From Verrucomicrobiota bacterium (lineage in GTDB: Bacteria > Verrucomicrobiota > Verrucomicrobiia > Limisphaerales > JACRJY01), in NCBI GenBank assembly GCA_016235585.1, contig JACRJY010000087.1, positions 1 to 40,392 on the forward strand: a DNA stretch of 40,392 nucleotides, given 5' to 3'. Below, piece by piece: positions 7,375 through 15,671 of the stretch. The stretch's first letter is position 1; every line of letters starts with the position of its first letter. Made by a program: the position numbers and the translations under genes. The notes under the pieces are model-generated. The model saw only the letters and a list, made by a program, of their open reading frames with translations, had not been told where the DNA came from and did not search any database.

Positions 7375-8601
7375 ATGACCGCCATTGAACCAAATCCACA
7401 CTCCGCAACCGCCAGTCCGCAACCTGCGGACGCCATCGTCTCCGTGCGCGGGCTGACAAAAATCTTCAAGGATTTCTGGGGCCGGCCCAAGGCGCGCGCG
7501 GTGGACGGCGTGGATTTCGAGGTGAGGCGCGGCGAAATCTTCGGCCTGCTCGGCCCGAACGGCTCCGGCAAGTCCACCACCATCAAGATGCTTCTCGGCC
7601 TGCTGCATCCGACGCGCGGCCACATCGAGGTCTTCGGCCACTCGCCGCGCCACGTCGCCACCAAGGCGCGCATCGGCTATCTGCCGGAGGAATCGTATCT
7701 CTACCGCTACCTCGACTCCGAGGAGACGCTGAACTTCTTCGGCAATTTGTTTGAACTGCCCGCGAGCGAACGCCGCCAGCGCACGGAGCAGTTGCTCGAC
7801 ATGGTGGGACTGCGGCAGGTGCGCAGCCGCGCCGTCGGTGAATTTTCCAAGGGCATGCAGCGGCGCATCGGCCTCGCGCAGGCGCTCATCAACGATCCCG
7901 ACCTCGTCATCCTCGACGAGCCGACCGCGGGCCTCGACCCCATCGGCTGCCGCGAGGTGAAGGACTTGATTCTCGCGCTCGCGCGGCGCGGCAAGACGGT
8001 TCTCTTGAGCAGCCATCTGCTCGCCGACGTGGAGGACGTGTGCGACCGCGTGGTGATTTATTACGGTGGCAAAATCCAGGCGCAAGGCCGGCTGAACGAA
8101 CTCCTCTCCGACCGCAGCGCCGTCCGCATCACCGCGCCCGCGCTCTCGCGCGAAACGACACAGCGCGTGCTGGAACTCATCCGCGCCGACGTGGCCGAAG
8201 ACAAAATCAAAATAGACAACCCGACGCAGAATCTGGAGAGCTACTTTCTCGACGTGGTGAAAAAGGCCCGCGCCAGCGCGGCGGAAACCAGCGGTGCGAC
8301 GAGCGACAACCGCGTGGCGGCATTTATCCGTGGTGACGCGGAAACGTCGGCGACGGCGGCCACGGAGAAAGTTTTGGAGCGGCTCACCGCGCCTGCGCCG
8401 GCGAAAAGCGAGGCTGCTTCGCTGCCAAAAACTGATTTTGCGCCGGCACCCGCCGTGGACGAAACCAAACTTGCCTCGCTCGCGCAGCCTGCCGCATCGG
8501 CGAAGCCCACGCCAGCCACAGAAGCCAAGGCAGAGAAGCCGGTGGATTTGGACAAGGCGAACGAGAAGCTGTCGTCGCTGCTGGGCAAAACGAAGAACTG
8601 A
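7375..8601 (+). CDS. ABC transporter ATP-binding protein (exporter type) with long C-terminal extension
   Basis: 408 residues from ATG 7375, chosen because the sequence upstream in frame is coding for the preceding gene in another frame. The nucleotide-binding domain spans about residues 21-245: Walker A GPNGSGKST (60-68), signature EFSKGMQRR, Walker B LVILDEPTAGLD, and switch His in LLSSHLL. It resembles the NatA/CcmA/GldA group that powers two-component exporters. After residue ~290 comes an Ala/Lys/Pro/Thr-rich low-complexity tail ending LSSLLGKTKN, atypical for the family. The permease partner is the next gene. Substrate unknown. Confidence 0.9.
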   Translation: MTAIEPNPHSATASPQPADAIVSVRGLTKIFKDFWGRPKARAVDGVDFEVRRGEIFGLLGPNGSGKSTTIKMLLGLLHPTRGHIEVFGHSPRHVATKARIGYLPEESYLYRYLDSEETLNFFGNLFELPASERRQRTEQLLDMVGLRQVRSRAVGEFSKGMQRRIGLAQALINDPDLVILDEPTAGLDPIGCREVKDLILALARRGKTVLLSSHLLADVEDVCDRVVIYYGGKIQAQGRLNELLSDRSAVRITAPALSRETTQRVLELIRADVAEDKIKIDNPTQNLESYFLDVVKKARASAAETSGATSDNRVAAFIRGDAETSATAATEKVLERLTAPAPAKSEAASLPKTDFAPAPAVDETKLASLAQPAASAKPTPATEAKAEKPVDLDKANEKLSSLLGKTKN

Positions 8602-8607
8602 TTTTGA

Positions 8608-8722
8608 GCCACGGATGAAACACGGATTAAACACAGATAAGGCAGAAGGGGCGAATGTGTTGGTTGCTTCCGGTGGTTCATCGGCAATTTCATCCGTGTT
8701 CCATCCGTGTTCCATCCGTGGC
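8608..8722. repeat. Inverted repeat of the ACGGATGA/ACACGGAT family
   Basis: Left arm GCCACGGATGAAACACGGAT (8608-8627) and right arm ATCCGTGTTCCATCCGTGGC (8703-8722) pair with one mismatch, and an extra ATCCGTGTTCC unit precedes the right arm. It fills the gap between the ABC ATPase and its permease and ends 6 bp before the permease ATG, occupying the place of a Shine-Dalgarno sequence. Direct-repeat relatives occur at 29578-29607 and 29682-29720. Confidence 0.6.
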
Positions 8723-8728
8723 TGAAAA

Positions 8729-10117
8729 ATGCAACGTCTTCTCGCCATCGCCTGGTTGACTTGGAAGGCCGCGTTTCGTTTCCGGCTGTTTCCGCTGCTC
8801 GCCGTGCTGCTGCTGTTCGTCGTCGTCGGCCTGCCGCTGGTGATTGAGGACGACGGCACGGCGCGCGGGTTCATCCAGATCGTGCTCACCTACACGCTCG
8901 GCGGCGTCACGGCGCTGCTTGGCTTCGCCACGCTCTGGACGGCGTCCGGCACGCTCGCGCGCGACGTGGAGGAGTGCCAGATGCAGATGGTCGCGGTGAA
9001 GCCCGTCGCCCGCTGGCAAATCTGGCTCGGCAAATGGCTCGGCCTCGTGTCGCTCAACGCGGCGCTGCTGATGGTGGCCGGCGGTGCGGTGTTTGCGCTC
9101 ATCCACTGGCGCGCGGAAAAACTGCCGGCGGCGCAGAGGGAAATTTTGGAGCGCGAACTGCTTGTGGGCCGCAATTCGTTCAAGCCGGCGAAGCCCGACA
9201 TTGAGACGCAGGTGGAGAAGGAAGTGCAGGCGCGGCTGATTCAGGGTGGCACGTTCACGTCGGAGGAAACGACGGCATTGCGGGCGGCCATCCGGGAGCA
9301 GGCCGTGGCCCTGGCGCAGGTGGTTCCGCCGCGGCTGGGGCGGCGCTGGACGGTTGACCTGGGCGGGGCGAAGAGTTTCCTGCGCGACCAGCCGATGCAG
9401 ATGCGCGTGAAGTTTTCCACGCCCGAACCCGCCGACGCCGCGCTGGGCAAGCTGGTCAAGATGCGCTGGCAGATGGGCGTGCCCGGCTCGGCGCAGGTGC
9501 AGCGCGGCGAGGGCGCGCTGCCGCCGGAGTCGTTCCACGAGTTTCCGCTCGCGCCCAACCTGTTTGACGAGCACGGCGTGCTGACGCTGATCTGCTACAA
9601 CCTGGACGAGCAAACGCCGATGTTCGTTTCGTTTGAGAACGGCCTGGAAGTGCTGTATCGCGAGAGCGGCTTCGGCCTGAACTTCACGCGCGGGCTGGCG
9701 GTGATCTGGCTGTGGCTCGCGCTGCTGGCCGCGCTCGGCCTGGCGGCGGCGAGTTTCCTGTCGTTCCCGGTCGCGGCGTTCGTCGCGTTGAGCGTGCTGG
9801 GCGTGGCGCTGTCGAGCGGGCTGCTGGCGTCGGTGGTGGAGTCGGGCACGGTCTTTGGCGTGGACGAGCACGGCGGGCGCAAGCCGACGACGCTGCTGGA
9901 CCAGCTGACGATGCCGGCGTTCAAGGCGCTGCTCGGCGTGGTGAACCTCGCGCAATCCTTCTCGCCCATCGAGGCGTTGAGCACGGGCCGCAGCATCACG
10001 TGGGCGGTGCTGGGCCTGGCGTGCCTGCAAATCCTCGTGGTGCTCGGCGGCGTGCTGGCGCTGTTCGGCATCGTCATGTTCACCCGCCGGGAACTGGCCG
10101 CGCAGTCGGCGCACTGA
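8729..10117 (+). CDS. ABC exporter permease subunit
   Basis: 462 residues. Three hydrophobic segments crowd the N-terminal third (FPLLAVLLLFVVVGLPLV; IVLTYTLGGVTALLGFATLW; LVSLNAALLMVAGGAVFALI). A large polar domain of about 200 residues follows, probably extracytoplasmic, then three more helices at the C-terminus (GLAVIWLWLALLAALGLAAA onward, ending LVVLGGVLALFGIVMF). This matches ABC-2 type membrane subunits of NatB/GldF-like exporters with an enlarged external loop. It is coupled in order to the ATPase upstream and is followed 1 bp later by the next gene. Substrate unknown. Confidence 0.75.
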   Translation: MQRLLAIAWLTWKAAFRFRLFPLLAVLLLFVVVGLPLVIEDDGTARGFIQIVLTYTLGGVTALLGFATLWTASGTLARDVEECQMQMVAVKPVARWQIWLGKWLGLVSLNAALLMVAGGAVFALIHWRAEKLPAAQREILERELLVGRNSFKPAKPDIETQVEKEVQARLIQGGTFTSEETTALRAAIREQAVALAQVVPPRLGRRWTVDLGGAKSFLRDQPMQMRVKFSTPEPADAALGKLVKMRWQMGVPGSAQVQRGEGALPPESFHEFPLAPNLFDEHGVLTLICYNLDEQTPMFVSFENGLEVLYRESGFGLNFTRGLAVIWLWLALLAALGLAAASFLSFPVAAFVALSVLGVALSSGLLASVVESGTVFGVDEHGGRKPTTLLDQLTMPAFKALLGVVNLAQSFSPIEALSTGRSITWAVLGLACLQILVVLGGVLALFGIVMFTRRELAAQSAH

Positions 10118-10118
10118 C

Positions 10119-11540
10119 ATGCACGGGCGCTTCTTCAAAATCATCCTGCTCGCGGCCCTCGCGCTGGGCTTGGGCGGTGCATCGATTATGCAGGGTCGGT
10201 TGAACCGCGCGCGGGCGGAACTGAAGCTTACGCGCGCCGAGCCGCTGCAGAACGCGCCGCCGGTGCTGGCGTTCACCACGGTGGCGCTCGGCGGCTTTCG
10301 CGGGCTGATCGCGAACGTGCTGTGGATCCGCACGACGGATCTGCAGATGAACGATCAGTTTCACGAGGCCGTGCAGCTCGCCGGCTGGATCACTAAACTC
10401 CAGCCGCGCATGGCCACCGTGTGGATTCATCAGGCGTGGAACATGGCCTACAACATTTCGCGCCAGTTCCCCGAGGATCGCGACCGCTGGCCGTGGGTGC
10501 GGCGCGGCCTCGAACTGCTGCGCGACGAGGGGCTGCGCTACAATCCCGATGATCCGCAGCTTTACCGTGAGCTGGCGTATCAATTCCAGCACAAGCTCGG
10601 CGGCAACCAGGACAAGGCGCACTTTTACTACAAGAAAACCTGGGCGGCGGAGATGACAGAGGTCTTCGGCGGGCCGCGCCCCAATTTTGATGAACTGATC
10701 GATCCGCAGACCGATGATGCAAAGCGCCGCGCCGCGCTGCTCCGCGAGAAATACAAGCTCGACCCGCGCCGCATGAAGGCCGTGGACGCCAGGCATGGCC
10801 CGCTCGAATGGCGGCTGCCGGAGTCGCACGCGATTTACTGGGCCGCCGCCGGGCTGGAAATCGCGCCGCACGACGAATCCATTCAGTTGCGCCGCGTGCT
10901 CTACCAGTCCATGGATCTCGCGGCGCGGCGCGGGCGGATTGTGACGATGGAGCCGTTCGAGTTCGGCCCGAACCTCGCGCTCATTCCCAAGGCCAACGCC
11001 GCGTATGAACAATTGATGGCGGACGACGCGGATTTCCGCGCGGCCATCGGCGTCGCGCACGACAACTTCCTCAAGAATGCCGTCGCGGCCTACTACACCA
11101 ACAACCGCGAGGCCGAGGCGCGGAAGATGTTCGACTACGCGTGCAAAAAATACCCCGGCTTCGCCCGCGGCTTCGACCTCGACGAGTTCGTTCTCATTCA
11201 GGTCACGTCACAGGCGGACATCAGCAGCGTGGACAAGATGCGGGTGATTCTTCAAGGGCTGCTGGGGCGGTCGTTCTACTGTCTTGCGCTCGGCGAGGAT
11301 GACATGGCCACGAGTTATGCCGGCATGGCGCGCAAGCTCTGGCTGCGGCACGAGGAAAAGGCCGCCCGCATGGAGAAAGGCCGCCTGAATCTGCCGCCCT
11401 ACGAAACGCTGCGCGGTGAAGTGTTGCAAGAAATCCTCGATCAAAGGAACCCTGCCTTCAGCGCGCAACTCGCCGCCCAACTGCGGACACGGCTGGGATT
11501 GCCGGCGGCCACGCTGGCCCCGGCGAAGGAGCCGAAGTGA
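10119..11540 (+). CDS. Membrane-anchored helical-repeat protein linked to an ABC exporter
   Basis: 473 residues; ATG one base after the permease stop. One N-terminal hydrophobic segment (FFKIILLAALALGLGGASIM, residues 5-24) is probably an uncleaved anchor. The rest is soluble and helical with TPR-like phrasing, for example HEAVQLAGWITKLQPRMATV, GLELLRDEGLRYNPDDPQLY and NREAEARKMFDYACKKYPGF. I recognise no catalytic motif. Tight spacing with the ATPase and permease makes a transporter accessory or assembly role the simplest inference. Confidence 0.7.
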   Translation: MHGRFFKIILLAALALGLGGASIMQGRLNRARAELKLTRAEPLQNAPPVLAFTTVALGGFRGLIANVLWIRTTDLQMNDQFHEAVQLAGWITKLQPRMATVWIHQAWNMAYNISRQFPEDRDRWPWVRRGLELLRDEGLRYNPDDPQLYRELAYQFQHKLGGNQDKAHFYYKKTWAAEMTEVFGGPRPNFDELIDPQTDDAKRRAALLREKYKLDPRRMKAVDARHGPLEWRLPESHAIYWAAAGLEIAPHDESIQLRRVLYQSMDLAARRGRIVTMEPFEFGPNLALIPKANAAYEQLMADDADFRAAIGVAHDNFLKNAVAAYYTNNREAEARKMFDYACKKYPGFARGFDLDEFVLIQVTSQADISSVDKMRVILQGLLGRSFYCLALGEDDMATSYAGMARKLWLRHEEKAARMEKGRLNLPPYETLRGEVLQEILDQRNPAFSAQLAAQLRTRLGLPAATLAPAKEPK

Positions 11541-11561
11541 GCCGGGGGATTTGAAACCAGT

Positions 11562-12563
11562 TCACCGCCGCTCGGCGTGGACGTCCAGCGCGTCGCGCAG
11601 GCCGTCGCCGAAAAAATTCAGCGCCAGCAGCGTGAGCGCGAGCAGTGTGGCGGGAAATAAAATCAGCCACCAATAGACGCGCACCGGGTTCAATTGTCCC
11701 ACGCCGTCTGCAATGAGCGAGCCGAGGCTGGCATACGGCGGCTGCACGCCAAGGCCGAGGTAGCTCAAGAACGATTCGTAGAGGATGATCGAGGGCACGG
11801 TGAGCGTGACATAGACGATGATAACGCCAAGCACGTTGGGCAGGATGTGCGAGAGGAGGATGCGCGCATGGCTCGCGCCCAGCACCCGGCTGGCCTCGAC
11901 AAAGCCGCGCGTCCGCAGCGACAGCACCTGGCCGCGCACGATGCGCGCCATCGTGAGCCACGACACCGCGCCCAGCCCGGCGAAGAGGCCGGTGAACCGC
12001 AGCAGGGCCGCGCCGTCGGCGGAGATGAATTTGCCCTGCGCCTTGGCGAGAAAGGCGTTCAGCGTCGTGAGCAGAACGATGACGAACACGATGGACGGCA
12101 GCGAGTAGAGCACGTCCACGAAGCGCATCATCACGCTGTCCCAGCGTCCGCCGAGGTAGCCGGCCACCGCGCCCCACAGCACGCCGATGACAAGGCTCAC
12201 GCCTGCGCCGACCACGCCGACGAGCAGGGAAATGCGCGCGCCGTAAAACACGCGGCTCAACAAGTCGCGCCCGTGCAGGTCGGCGCCGAACCAGTGCTTC
12301 GTGTCCGGCGGTTGAAACTGCGCCTCGGAAATTGCCACGGGCGAATACGGTGAAAGCAGCGGCCAGAGCAGCACGAGCAAAACCACCGCGGCGAGAAACC
12401 ACGCGCTCACGACGGCGACGCGGTTGCGCCGGAAACGCCGCCACGCGCGCTGGTTCGGACTCAAGGGGAGGCCAGAGGTGAGAGGTGAGAGGTGAGAGGG
12501 ATCACCTGATTGGCCGTCGCCCGGGGCTGTGCGCTGACCGCTGATGGCTGACGGCTCACTCAT
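11562..12563 (-). CDS. oppC: Peptide-type ABC transporter permease, OppC/DppC family
   Basis: 333 residues. After a polar leader, TM1 is VAVVSAWFLAAVVLLVLLWPLL and is followed by the family's external segment (FGADLHGRDLLSRVFYGARIS). The BPD_transp_1 core contains the EAA-like loop EASRVLGASHARILLSHILPN. Forms the membrane channel with OppB, encoded just upstream with an 8-bp overlap (12556-12563). The first ~33 residues (rich in S, G, P, T) are translated from repetitive DNA, including three AGAGGTG units, so the true start could instead be the TTG at 12464. No substrate-binding protein or ATPase is present in the window. Confidence 0.92.
   Translation of the reverse strand: MSEPSAISGQRTAPGDGQSGDPSHLSPLTSGLPLSPNQRAWRRFRRNRVAVVSAWFLAAVVLLVLLWPLLSPYSPVAISEAQFQPPDTKHWFGADLHGRDLLSRVFYGARISLLVGVVGAGVSLVIGVLWGAVAGYLGGRWDSVMMRFVDVLYSLPSIVFVIVLLTTLNAFLAKAQGKFISADGAALLRFTGLFAGLGAVSWLTMARIVRGQVLSLRTRGFVEASRVLGASHARILLSHILPNVLGVIIVYVTLTVPSIILYESFLSYLGLGVQPPYASLGSLIADGVGQLNPVRVYWWLILFPATLLALTLLALNFFGDGLRDALDVHAERR
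12474..12494. repeat. Three tandem AGAGGTG units inside the 5' end of oppC
   Basis: AGAGGTG occurs three times in direct succession, followed by a partial fourth unit. It lies within the reading frame of the oppC leader. Tandem 7-mers in frame-sensitive coding DNA are potential slippage sites. Confidence 0.6.
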
Positions 12564-13470
12564 ATCTCACGCGCGGGTCGAGCACGCTGTAGGCGAAGTC
12601 CACGAGCAGATTCAGCACGAGCAGCAGCACGGCGTAGAGCAGCACCAGGCCGACGACCATCGTCTGGTCGCGGTTGAGCGAGCTGTTCACCATGAACACG
12701 CCGATGCCGGGGATTTGAAAAAGATTTTCCACCACGAACGAGCCGGTCAGCAAATCCGCGAGCAGCGGGCCGGAGTAGGAAACGACCGGCAGCACCGCGA
12801 GGCGGAAGGCGTGCCGCAGCAGCACCTGTGTTTCGCCCAGCCCTTTCGCGCGGGCGGTGCGGATGAATTCGGCGTGCAGCGTCGTCATCATGCCCTCGCG
12901 CATGAGCCGGGCGACGCGCCCGGAGAAGTAGAGGCCGAGCGTGAGCGTGGGCAGCACGGCGTGCCACGGCGACGCGAACAGCGCCACGGGAAACCACCGC
13001 CAGTGAATCGCCAACGCCATGACGAGCAACGGCCCGATGACGAGGCCGGGCACGCACACGACGAGAATGGCGAGGAAGCTTCCGGCGTAATCCTCCCACC
13101 GGCCCTTGCGGACGGCGGTGAAGAATCCCAGCGGCACGCCGACGCCGAGCGCGAAGCAGAACGCCAGCCCGCCGAGCGCGAGCGACACGGGCAGCCCCTG
13201 CGCGATGATGTCGGTGACGGTGTGGTTGCGGTATTTGAGCGACGGGCCGAAGTCGCCCTGCGCCACGCCGCCGAGGTAGCGGAGGTATTGCTGCCAGACT
13301 TCCTCGTCGAGGTGGTATTTCGCGGCGAGGGCGCGTTCGATCTCCGGCGTGGCGGGCTTGCGCTCCTTGTCGAACGGCCCGCCGGGCGCGAGCTTGATGA
13401 GCGCGAAGGCCAGCCCGCTGATCACCAGCAGCAGCGGGATCATGAAGGCGATGCGCTTCAGGAAATACAT
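12556..13470 (-). CDS. oppB: Peptide-type ABC transporter permease, OppB/DppB family
   Basis: 304 residues. N-terminal helix FMIPLLLVISGLAFALIKLA with the family hallmark LAPGGPFDKE, a periplasmic segment around LRYLGGVAQGDFGPSLKYRN, the EAA-loop region FIRTARAKGLGETQVLLRHA, and a C-terminal helix ending LDPRVRYE, typical of OppB. With OppC it forms an inner-membrane pore for peptides or related solutes. First gene of a two-gene unit on the minus strand; 118 bp separate it from tatC upstream, so it may have its own promoter. Substrate unknown. Confidence 0.93.
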   Translation of the reverse strand: MYFLKRIAFMIPLLLVISGLAFALIKLAPGGPFDKERKPATPEIERALAAKYHLDEEVWQQYLRYLGGVAQGDFGPSLKYRNHTVTDIIAQGLPVSLALGGLAFCFALGVGVPLGFFTAVRKGRWEDYAGSFLAILVVCVPGLVIGPLLVMALAIHWRWFPVALFASPWHAVLPTLTLGLYFSGRVARLMREGMMTTLHAEFIRTARAKGLGETQVLLRHAFRLAVLPVVSYSGPLLADLLTGSFVVENLFQIPGIGVFMVNSSLNRDQTMVVGLVLLYAVLLLVLNLLVDFAYSVLDPRVRYE

Positions 13471-13588
13471 GGCTCAAGTAATCGTCGTTCGCACCGGCGC
13501 TGTGTGCCCGTCCGCGGGTTTCATTCTTCGAGGACGAGTCAATATTGCGCGACGTCACGGCCCAATAATTTTCCGGCCGCGCGGCGGC

Positions 13589-15088
13589 TCACTGCAAGTA
13601 GGGCCGCAGCCACGGCCAGCCGTAACGCCAGCCAAGCCAGCCGCCCACCACCAGCAGAAGGACGCCGCCCACCACCATGGCCAGCCGGCGGCGGGCCAGC
13701 CGGCGATCCGGCTGCTCCCAATACCACGCGATCCAAATGCTGACTTCATAAAGGAACTGCAGCGGGACGAACATCGCCACCTGCGTGAGCACCTCCGGCG
13801 TGGTCAGCAGCGCGCCAAGCACGAGGTTGATGAGCACCATGTAGCGGCGGAAGCCCGCGAGCATCCGGTAGTTCAGCAGGCCGATCTTCACCAATGCCAG
13901 CAGGATGACTGGCATCTCGAAGCCCAGCCCCATGCCGAGCATGAACTTGATGCAGAAGCTGAAATACTCCGCCGCCTGCCAGAAGGGCATGTCCACGCCC
14001 ATCCAGGCCGACCATTTGTCCGCCGCGTTGAGCGCCAGCGGCAACAGAACGAAGTAGCAGAGGCTCACGCCCAGGACGAACAGGAACACGGCGGGCGTCA
14101 TGGCTTTCATGAAATACTTGCGCTCGCGGGACTTGAGCGCCGGCAGCACAAACTGCGCGATGTAAAACATGACGAACGGCGCGGCCAACAGCAGCCCGCC
14201 GAAGAACGCGATGTGCAGCGAGTTGATGAACGGCTCCGCCGGGCTTTTGTAGATGATGGGCTTGGCCTTCTCCGGCGGCACTTTGTCGTTCGTCGAGCGC
14301 ACGCCCAGCGCGAGCACCTTGTTGGTGCCGAAGTCCATGGGCGTGAGTTCCAGTTCGATAAACTTGTTCGTGGCGAGCGGCCAGCCGGGCAGGTTGTTCG
14401 TGGCCAGTTTGAAGTTCAGCACCTCCTTCGGCCCGAGCATCACGGAGATGTGCTGGCGCTTGTCCGGATACAGGTGCCCGGCGCGCTCCAGCGGCCATTT
14501 GAGGATGGCGACGATCCAGTTCCCCGCCATCAGGCAGACGACCATGGCGATCAGGACGGCCGCCGCCACTTTGATGAGCACCCAGCGGAAATCCTCGAGG
14601 TGCTCGAGAAAGGTCTTCACCGGCCCGCCCTCGCCGCCTTCGTCCGAATCGAACAGGCTGTCCGAGTCGCCCCCGCCGGGCGGCACCACGCCGCCGATGC
14701 TTTTCGGCGACGAAGCCTCCCCGTGGTGATAGTGCGAGGATTCCTCCTCGGAATGGTGCGCATATTCGTCGTAAGCCGGATCGTGATGCGGATCACCGTG
14801 AACATCGTAATGCGGATCGCTGTGGTGGGAATCGTCGTGATGTCCGGGAGCGGCCTCGGTTTCCGGGGAGACGACGGGCGGCGTGGAGGCGTCCGGCATT
14901 CCAGAATTCTCATCCCCATGGTGCGGGATGTGACCGGCATCCGCCGCGTGGGGAGTGTTCGCCTCGTAAGCCGTGGTCGCCGATCCTTCGTCGCCTTGGA
15001 CGGGATGACTGCCTATCGGCGCGTCGTGTCCAGCCTGCTGGCCGGCGTCCTCGGGTTGGGAGCGCGGTGCATCGCCCTGGTTTGCCAT
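13589..15088 (-). CDS. tatC: Sec-independent translocase TatC with long His-rich N-terminal extension
   Basis: 499 residues, about twice the usual ~250. The TatC core begins near residue 157 with KTFLEHLEDFRWVLIK, the conserved cytoplasmic N-terminus of the family. Helices follow (FINSLHIAFFGGLLLAAPFV; AVFLFVLGVSLCYFVLLPLA; MLGMGLGFEMPVILLALVKI; INLVLGALLTTPEVLTQVAM). Loop 1, between the first two helices, is enlarged by about 60 residues. The first ~155 residues are acidic, disordered and rich in His (for example HHDDSHHSDPHYDVHGDPHH). TatC recognises twin-arginine signal peptides and forms the receptor with TatA/B. It lies 23 bp after tatA. An earlier ATG for the core is not evident, and the extension keeps an open frame, so I accept the long form. 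Confidence 0.9.
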   Translation of the reverse strand: MANQGDAPRSQPEDAGQQAGHDAPIGSHPVQGDEGSATTAYEANTPHAADAGHIPHHGDENSGMPDASTPPVVSPETEAAPGHHDDSHHSDPHYDVHGDPHHDPAYDEYAHHSEEESSHYHHGEASSPKSIGGVVPPGGGDSDSLFDSDEGGEGGPVKTFLEHLEDFRWVLIKVAAAVLIAMVVCLMAGNWIVAILKWPLERAGHLYPDKRQHISVMLGPKEVLNFKLATNNLPGWPLATNKFIELELTPMDFGTNKVLALGVRSTNDKVPPEKAKPIIYKSPAEPFINSLHIAFFGGLLLAAPFVMFYIAQFVLPALKSRERKYFMKAMTPAVFLFVLGVSLCYFVLLPLALNAADKWSAWMGVDMPFWQAAEYFSFCIKFMLGMGLGFEMPVILLALVKIGLLNYRMLAGFRRYMVLINLVLGALLTTPEVLTQVAMFVPLQFLYEVSIWIAWYWEQPDRRLARRRLAMVVGGVLLLVVGGWLGWRYGWPWLRPYLQ

Positions 15089-15111
15089 GGTGGAAACCCG
15101 CCCGGATTACC

Positions 15112-15369
15112 TCAAGCCTTGGGAGCGGAGGAAGATTGCGGCGCGGGATCCGGCTTGCGGGGGGCGGGCGGGGGCGGGGGCGGCTCATTCATGGCGCGCT
15201 CCATCTCGTTTTGGACATCGGTGGATGCCTTCTTGAATTCCTTGATGCCCTGGCCGAGGCCCTTCATGAAGGTGGGGATTTTGTTCGCCCCGAAAAGGAT
15301 CAGCGCCACGACGGCGATGAGGATCAGTTCGCCACCACCAAGGCCCATCACTGCAAGAGTAGTGTTCAT
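15112..15369 (-). CDS. tatA: Twin-arginine translocase subunit TatA/TatB
   Basis: 85 residues: one N-terminal membrane helix ([20 protein letters not shown]), the FG hinge, then the amphipathic helix [20 protein letters not shown], followed by a Pro-rich tail. This is the standard TatA layout. TatA oligomers form the translocation path for folded proteins. It sits between tatC and a near-identical upstream copy broken by a frameshift. Adjacent tol-pal genes make this an envelope-biogenesis block. Confidence 0.93.
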   Translation of the reverse strand: MNTTLAVMGLGGGELILIAVVALILFGANKIPTFMKGLGQGIKEFKKASTDVQNEMERAMNEPPPPPPAPRKPDPAPQSSSAPKA

Positions 15370-15372
15370 AAA

Positions 15373-15557
15373 TCAGGATAAATCAGACGGTTTGCTGGCG
15401 GGCGCGTCGCTCGACGCCTTCTTGAATTCCTTGATGCCCTGGCCCAAGCCTTTCATGAAGGTGGGGATTTTGTTCGCGCCGAAAAGCACCAGCGCACGAC
15501 GGCGATGAGGATCAGTTCGCCGCCACCGAGTCCAAGGACTGCAAGAGTTTCATTCAT
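15373..15557 (-). pseudogene. tatA: Second tatA copy, broken by a 1-nt deletion
   Basis: The minus strand starts ATG at 15557 and reads [21 protein letters not shown], nearly identical to the intact copy. At about 15494-15500 the intact gene has GCGCCACGACGG on the plus strand while this one has GCGCACGACGG, one C short. After the shift the homologous frame continues as [20 protein letters not shown] and ends SKPSDLS before a stop at 15373. Restoring the base would give a 61-residue TatA without the Pro-rich tail. Either a real pseudogene of a tandem duplication or a sequencing error in a GC-rich run. Confidence 0.8.
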
Positions 15558-15671
15558 AAATCGTAAATTCGACGCCAACCTAGGCCAACCCCTTCACCGA
15601 GTAAAGCGGCAAAATGCGCCACGGATGCGGCACGGTTAGCCGTGAAGGGGATGCGGCCCGCCCGCGGGAGA

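Noticed and set aside
8690..10333. Long minus-strand open frame (547 codons) opposite the ABC permease
   Set aside because: Arg/His/Gln-rich composition typical of the antisense of GC-rich genes; the plus strand encodes a proper membrane protein.
12474..12494. CRISPR-like tandem repeat
   Set aside because: Only three contiguous 7-bp units with no spacers; a simple tandem repeat.
13349..15508. 719-codon plus-strand frame across oppB, tatC and tatA
   Set aside because: Crosses three real minus-strand genes and shows only His/Arg/Gln-rich shadow sequence.
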